Positions 60,968-64,000 of a stretch of DNA of 64,000 nt are shown here, piece by piece. The stretch is taken from positions 4,450,001-4,514,000 of the forward strand of contig NZ_CP088014.1 of the NCBI RefSeq assembly GCF_021044685.1, given 5' to 3'. Within the stretch, counting starts at the first letter, position 1. The number at the start of each line of letters is the position of its first letter. The stretch comes from Bradyrhizobium daqingense (GTDB taxonomy: Bacteria > Pseudomonadota > Alphaproteobacteria > Rhizobiales > Xanthobacteraceae). The notes beneath the pieces are model-generated. The model was not told where the DNA came from, ran no database searches, and worked only from the letters and a program-made list of their open reading frames with translations. The position numbers were made by a program, and so were the translations under genes.

Positions 60968-62245
60968 TCAGGCCGGTTCGCGGGTCAGGATCAGCGAGGC
61001 GTTCTGGCCGCCGAAGCCGAACGAGTTCGACATCACCGCGGTGACGCGGGCATCCCGCGCCTTGTTGCCGACGACGTCGAACAGGATCGTGGGATCCGGC
61101 GTCTCGTAGTTGATCGTCGGCGGGATGCGCTGATACTCAAGCGTGAGCAGCGAGAAGATCGCCTCGACGGCGCCGGCGGCGGAGATGGTGTGGCCGACCA
61201 TGGACTTGTTCGAGGTGACCGGAATCTTCTGCGCGAGCTCGCCGAACACGGCCGAGGTCGTGTTGAACTCCATCTTGTCGTTTTCGGGCGTCGCGGTGCC
61301 GTGCGCGTTGATGTGGTCGATCTGGTCCGGCGTCATGCCGGCATCGGCCAGTGTCTTGTTCATGCAGCCGATGATCGGTTTCCCATCGGGAGACGAGCGG
61401 GTGCGATGGAAGGAATCGGTGAGCTCGCCGCAGCCGGCGATCACGCCAAGAATCTTTGCGCCGCGCGCGGTGGCGGCCTCATAGCTTTCCAGCACCAGTG
61501 CGCCGGCGCCTTCCGCCATGACGAAGCCGTCGCGATTCTTCGAGAAGGGGCGGGAGGCCGCCTGCGGCGGATCGTTCTGGGTCGACAGCGCCGAAAGCAG
61601 CGAGAAGCGCACCAGCGCTTCGGGATTCACAGTGCCGTCGGTCGCGACGCACAACGCGGCATCGGTCTCGCCGCGGCGGATCGCCTCGACGCCGAGCTGG
61701 ATCGACGTGGCTCCGGACGCGCACGCCGTCGACAGCGAGATCGGCGAGCCCTTGGTGCCGAAAGTCTCGGCGAGGTGCGCGGCGACCGAGCCGAACATGA
61801 AGCGGTGATGATAGGCGCTGTACTTGCCGCCGCCGGAGATGCGCAGCAAATCGTCATAGTTGAAGTCGAGCGCACCGACGGCGCGGCCGAGCTCGCGGCG
61901 CTGCGGCCATTCGACCTCGACCGGCGCGACCGCGAGGAAGAGGGGACCGGGGAAATCGGCCTTGGCGCCGATGCCGGCCTGCGCGAGCGCTTCCTCCGTC
62001 ACGATCTCGGCCATCCGCTCGGAAAGGGCAGTGGAGGAGAACGGATCGACGCTGACGAAATCGACCGTGCCGGCCATCGTGGTCTTCAGCCCGTCGACGG
62101 GAAAGCGCGTGATGGTGCGGATGCCGGATTCGCCGGCGACGAGCCTGGCCCAATTGTCGGCCTTGCCGGCGCCGAGCGAGGTCATGATGCCCATGCCGGT
62201 GACGACGACGACGGGACGCCCGAGTTTGTCGCGTGGTGCAGTCAT
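60968..62245 (-). CDS. fabF1XL: beta-ketoacyl-ACP synthase, catalytically complete (FabF1XL)
   Basis: A 425-residue KAS II enzyme. The triad is complete: Cys175 in Ser-Thr-Ala-Cys-Ala-Ser-Gly, His315 in Asn-Ala-His-Gly-Thr, His352 in Val-Gly-His-Thr. The ATG at 62245 follows GGGGGAT; upstream frame is open but without such a site. It should elongate the very-long-chain acyl group on AcpXL and is placed 47 bp after the other ketosynthase gene. Confidence 0.92.
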   Translation of the reverse strand: MTAPRDKLGRPVVVVTGMGIMTSLGAGKADNWARLVAGESGIRTITRFPVDGLKTTMAGTVDFVSVDPFSSTALSERMAEIVTEEALAQAGIGAKADFPGPLFLAVAPVEVEWPQRRELGRAVGALDFNYDDLLRISGGGKYSAYHHRFMFGSVAAHLAETFGTKGSPISLSTACASGATSIQLGVEAIRRGETDAALCVATDGTVNPEALVRFSLLSALSTQNDPPQAASRPFSKNRDGFVMAEGAGALVLESYEAATARGAKILGVIAGCGELTDSFHRTRSSPDGKPIIGCMNKTLADAGMTPDQIDHINAHGTATPENDKMEFNTTSAVFGELAQKIPVTSNKSMVGHTISAAGAVEAIFSLLTLEYQRIPPTINYETPDPTILFDVVGNKARDARVTAVMSNSFGFGGQNASLILTREPA

Positions 62246-62292
62246 GTCGATCCCCCGATAGAGCTTAAGCATTGGCCAAAGCGCGCCACGCT

Positions 62293-63501
62293 TCAGCTCA
62301 CCGCCTCGACCAGCGCCATGCCTTCGCCGCGCCAGTGTCCGGCCCCCACCACCACAATCTGGGTGGGCGCGCCCTGCATTTCAATCTCGGTGCCCGTGGA
62401 ATCATTCGGCGGGAACAGCGCGCCGCGCGAGATCGCCAGCGCGGCGAGCGCGATGCCGAGCGGGAACTGCGTCTCCATGGTGTGGCCGAACATCGTGCCG
62501 GTCGAGCGTACCGGGAGCTCCGCATGGTTCTTCAGGAAGCTGCGCTCTTCGCTCGTCGCCGGCTCCGCGCCGGTCGCGCCCGTGATGATGGCGCCCTTGC
62601 CGTCGCGCTTCGGCAGCTTGGCCCAAAGCTTTTCCAGCGTCGCGGTCATCTCGCCAGTCTGCTTTCGGCGCGCCAGATCTGCAACGACGCTCGACAGCTT
62701 CGCAAACGGCTTTGCGCCGCGTGCTTCCGCATGCGCCCGCGATTCCAGCACCAGGAACGCGCCGGCCGAGCCGAGCGCGAAGCCGGGATGGTCCTTGCGC
62801 CCCCATACCGGTGCGAACTTGTCCTTCAGATTGAAGTCGCCGAATTCGTACAGCACCAGCAGGTCCTTGCGCTCGCCATTGTGCGAGCCGCCAACCAGCG
62901 CGATGTCGCTCTCGCCCGAGGCGATGCGCGCAAGCGCGATGCGGGCGGCGTCGGCGCCGGCCACCTCTTCGCCCATGAAGGTGCGCGAGGTGCCGCCGAG
63001 TCCGTGGACGATGGCGATGTTGCCGGCGAGCAGGTTGGAGAGCTGGGCCAGGAACAGCGTCGGCCTGAGGTCACTCATCAGCCGCTCGTTGAGGAAGCCG
63101 GGCGCGTTCGCGCCCTTGGCCTCGGCCGTGAGCACGCCGGTGTCGACGTTGAGATCGCGCTCGCCGCCGCCTGCGGCGATCACCATGTCGATCTTCGACA
63201 GGATGTCCTTGTTGCCCTTGATCCCGGCCGAATCGAGCGCCAGGCCGGCGGCGTAGGTGCCGATGCGCTGCCAGGCTTCCATCTGGCGCTGATCGCCCTT
63301 CTTGGGAATCTGGCTGTCGAAAGACACCGGCATCAAGGGATGCACGACGTAGGGCGCAAAGCCCTTCTCGTCGACATTGATGCGCTTTTCCTGGAGCGCG
63401 GCCCAGTTGGCGTCCAGCCCCTCGCCGAGCGAGGTGGCGAGGCCAATGCCGGTGATCCAGACTTCCGTCTGGCCGGACGTCGTAACGGGAGTGTCAGTCA
63501 T
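62293..63501 (-). CDS. fabF2XL: ketosynthase-like protein lacking catalytic Cys (FabF2XL)
   Basis: A 402-residue thiolase-fold protein of the FabF type. Aligned by eye with its neighbour, the catalytic Cys is replaced by Glu179 (in Met-Gly-Glu-Glu-Val-Ala-Gly) and the first catalytic His by Thr310; only His340 (Phe-Gly-His-Thr) is kept. It cannot do normal condensation alone. This recalls the chain-length-factor subunits of type II polyketide systems, so a heterodimer with FabF1XL is likely. Its start overlaps the fabZ stop by 4 bp. Confidence 0.9.
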   Translation of the reverse strand: MTDTPVTTSGQTEVWITGIGLATSLGEGLDANWAALQEKRINVDEKGFAPYVVHPLMPVSFDSQIPKKGDQRQMEAWQRIGTYAAGLALDSAGIKGNKDILSKIDMVIAAGGGERDLNVDTGVLTAEAKGANAPGFLNERLMSDLRPTLFLAQLSNLLAGNIAIVHGLGGTSRTFMGEEVAGADAARIALARIASGESDIALVGGSHNGERKDLLVLYEFGDFNLKDKFAPVWGRKDHPGFALGSAGAFLVLESRAHAEARGAKPFAKLSSVVADLARRKQTGEMTATLEKLWAKLPKRDGKGAIITGATGAEPATSEERSFLKNHAELPVRSTGTMFGHTMETQFPLGIALAALAISRGALFPPNDSTGTEIEMQGAPTQIVVVGAGHWRGEGMALVEAVS

Positions 63502-63968
63502 GGCGATACGGCCTGTTGCGGAAAGCCGACGCGTTTGGCGATCGCGTCCATGTGTCCGCGCATATCCGCATTGGGGAACGGGATCTGCGTGAAGGTGAGG
63601 GTCGAATTCGCACGCAGCTTGCCGCCGACCCGGATCTTGGCTTCGGTCACTGCATAACCCGAACCCTGATGAGACAGGATCGCCTCGATGCTCATGACGT
63701 CACCGGGGAAAACCGAGCCGCGGACCTTGGCCTCCTTCACGGCGGCGAGGATCGGCATGCGCTCGAACTTCAGCATTCCGAGCTGCAGCCAACCCGAAGC
63801 CTGCGCCATCGATTCGATCAGGAGCACGCCGGGCATCAAGGGATAACCCGGGAAGTGTCCCTCGAAGATGGTGCTTGCGTTCGGAACCTGGGCCTCGACG
63901 ACAATCGTCTTCTCGTCGACGTTGAGGTCGACGATCCGATCGATCATGTGGAAGTATTCGAGTTGCAT
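63498..63968 (-). CDS. fabZXL: 3-hydroxyacyl-ACP dehydratase FabZ-like (FabZXL)
   Basis: A 156-residue hotdog-fold dehydratase. Catalytic His38 lies in Glu-Gly-His-Phe-Pro-Gly-Tyr-Pro-Leu-Met-Pro-Gly-Val and Glu52 in Leu-Ile-Glu-Ser-Met-Ala-Gln. It removes water from 3-hydroxyacyl-AcpXL during elongation. It follows acpXL by 10 bp and overlaps the next ketosynthase gene. Confidence 0.92.
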   Translation of the reverse strand: MQLEYFHMIDRIVDLNVDEKTIVVEAQVPNASTIFEGHFPGYPLMPGVLLIESMAQASGWLQLGMLKFERMPILAAVKEAKVRGSVFPGDVMSIEAILSHQGSGYAVTEAKIRVGGKLRANSTLTFTQIPFPNADMRGHMDAIAKRVGFPQQAVSP

Positions 63969-63978
63969 GGCTGCGCGC

Positions 63979-64000
63979 TTAGGCGCTCGCGCCCTTGGCC
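63979..64000 (-). CDS. acpXL: acyl carrier protein AcpXL, 3' end only
   Basis: The last seven codons including the stop (Ala-Lys-Gly-Ala-Ser-Ala, TAA at 63979-63981) of a reverse-strand gene cut by the window edge. The name rests on the conserved acpXL-fabZ-fabF order; the sequence itself is too short to prove it. Confidence 0.5.

Noticed and set aside
1..64000. CRISPR arrays, tRNA or rRNA genes
   Set aside because: No regularly spaced repeats, cloverleaf genes or rRNA segments were recognised on either strand; a covariance search was not possible.

Overview
The window reads as chromosomal DNA from a Bradyrhizobium-like alphaproteobacterium. The evidence is high GC with strong GC3, rhizobial gene neighbourhoods (a coxMNOP-type alternative oxidase, an acpXL/fabZXL/fabFXL/lpxXL very-long-chain fatty acid block, tandem kup genes, psd-pssA), and three families of intergenic palindromes of a kind common in that genus. 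No rRNA, tRNA or CRISPR array was found.

Positions 1-9 kb look accessory. They hold a YunG-like protein, an AraC regulator facing a shortened AraC remnant, a secreted protein, a Tat-exported DUF1254/DUF1214 protein, and an IS5-type insertion sequence (5044-6567) that split the signal peptide of an HdeA/HdeB-like gene. The split is clean: the 5' codons, a 6-bp target duplication and the 3' part all survive. An outer-membrane MetA-pathway-like protein, a DUF2721 membrane protein and a small hypothetical follow. At 9-20 kb lie a TctD/TctE-like two-component pair, a TRAP permease pair without a binding protein, moaA, gph, rpiA, a DUF2059 protein, glutathione reductase and a cupin-like protein.

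At 20-33 kb there are small hypotheticals, a gamma-glutamyl ligase-like enzyme beside an EgtC-like class II amidotransferase, a coupled TerB / membrane protein / TerC / YqhA operon, and a one-component regulator divergent from an aldehyde dehydrogenase with a clear palindrome in the promoter. An alpha/beta hydrolase and aroG(class II)-dgkA-nadE follow. At 33-38 kb is a five-gene haem-copper oxidase operon (coxM-N-O-P plus subunit IV). At 38-50 kb come DUF2189 and DUF2865 proteins, a cysS / 37-aa membrane microprotein / GNAT / cimA operon joined by 4-bp overlaps, VOC and LOG proteins, an Atm1-like ABC exporter, and psd-pssA for phosphatidylethanolamine synthesis.

At 50-60 kb are an RraA-like aldolase, a MotA/MotB stator pair, two tandem Kup potassium transporters, a rhodanese, an aminotransferase and a PotF-like polyamine-binding protein. 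The window ends inside the reverse-strand lipid A very-long-chain acyl operon: acpXL (3' end only), fabZ, two ketosynthases and an acyltransferase. One of the two ketosynthases has lost its catalytic cysteine (Glu in its place) and one catalytic histidine, so the pair resembles a ketosynthase/chain-length-factor heterodimer. That is the most interesting biochemical signal I see, along with the IS-split HdeA-like gene and the promoter palindrome at the aldehyde dehydrogenase.
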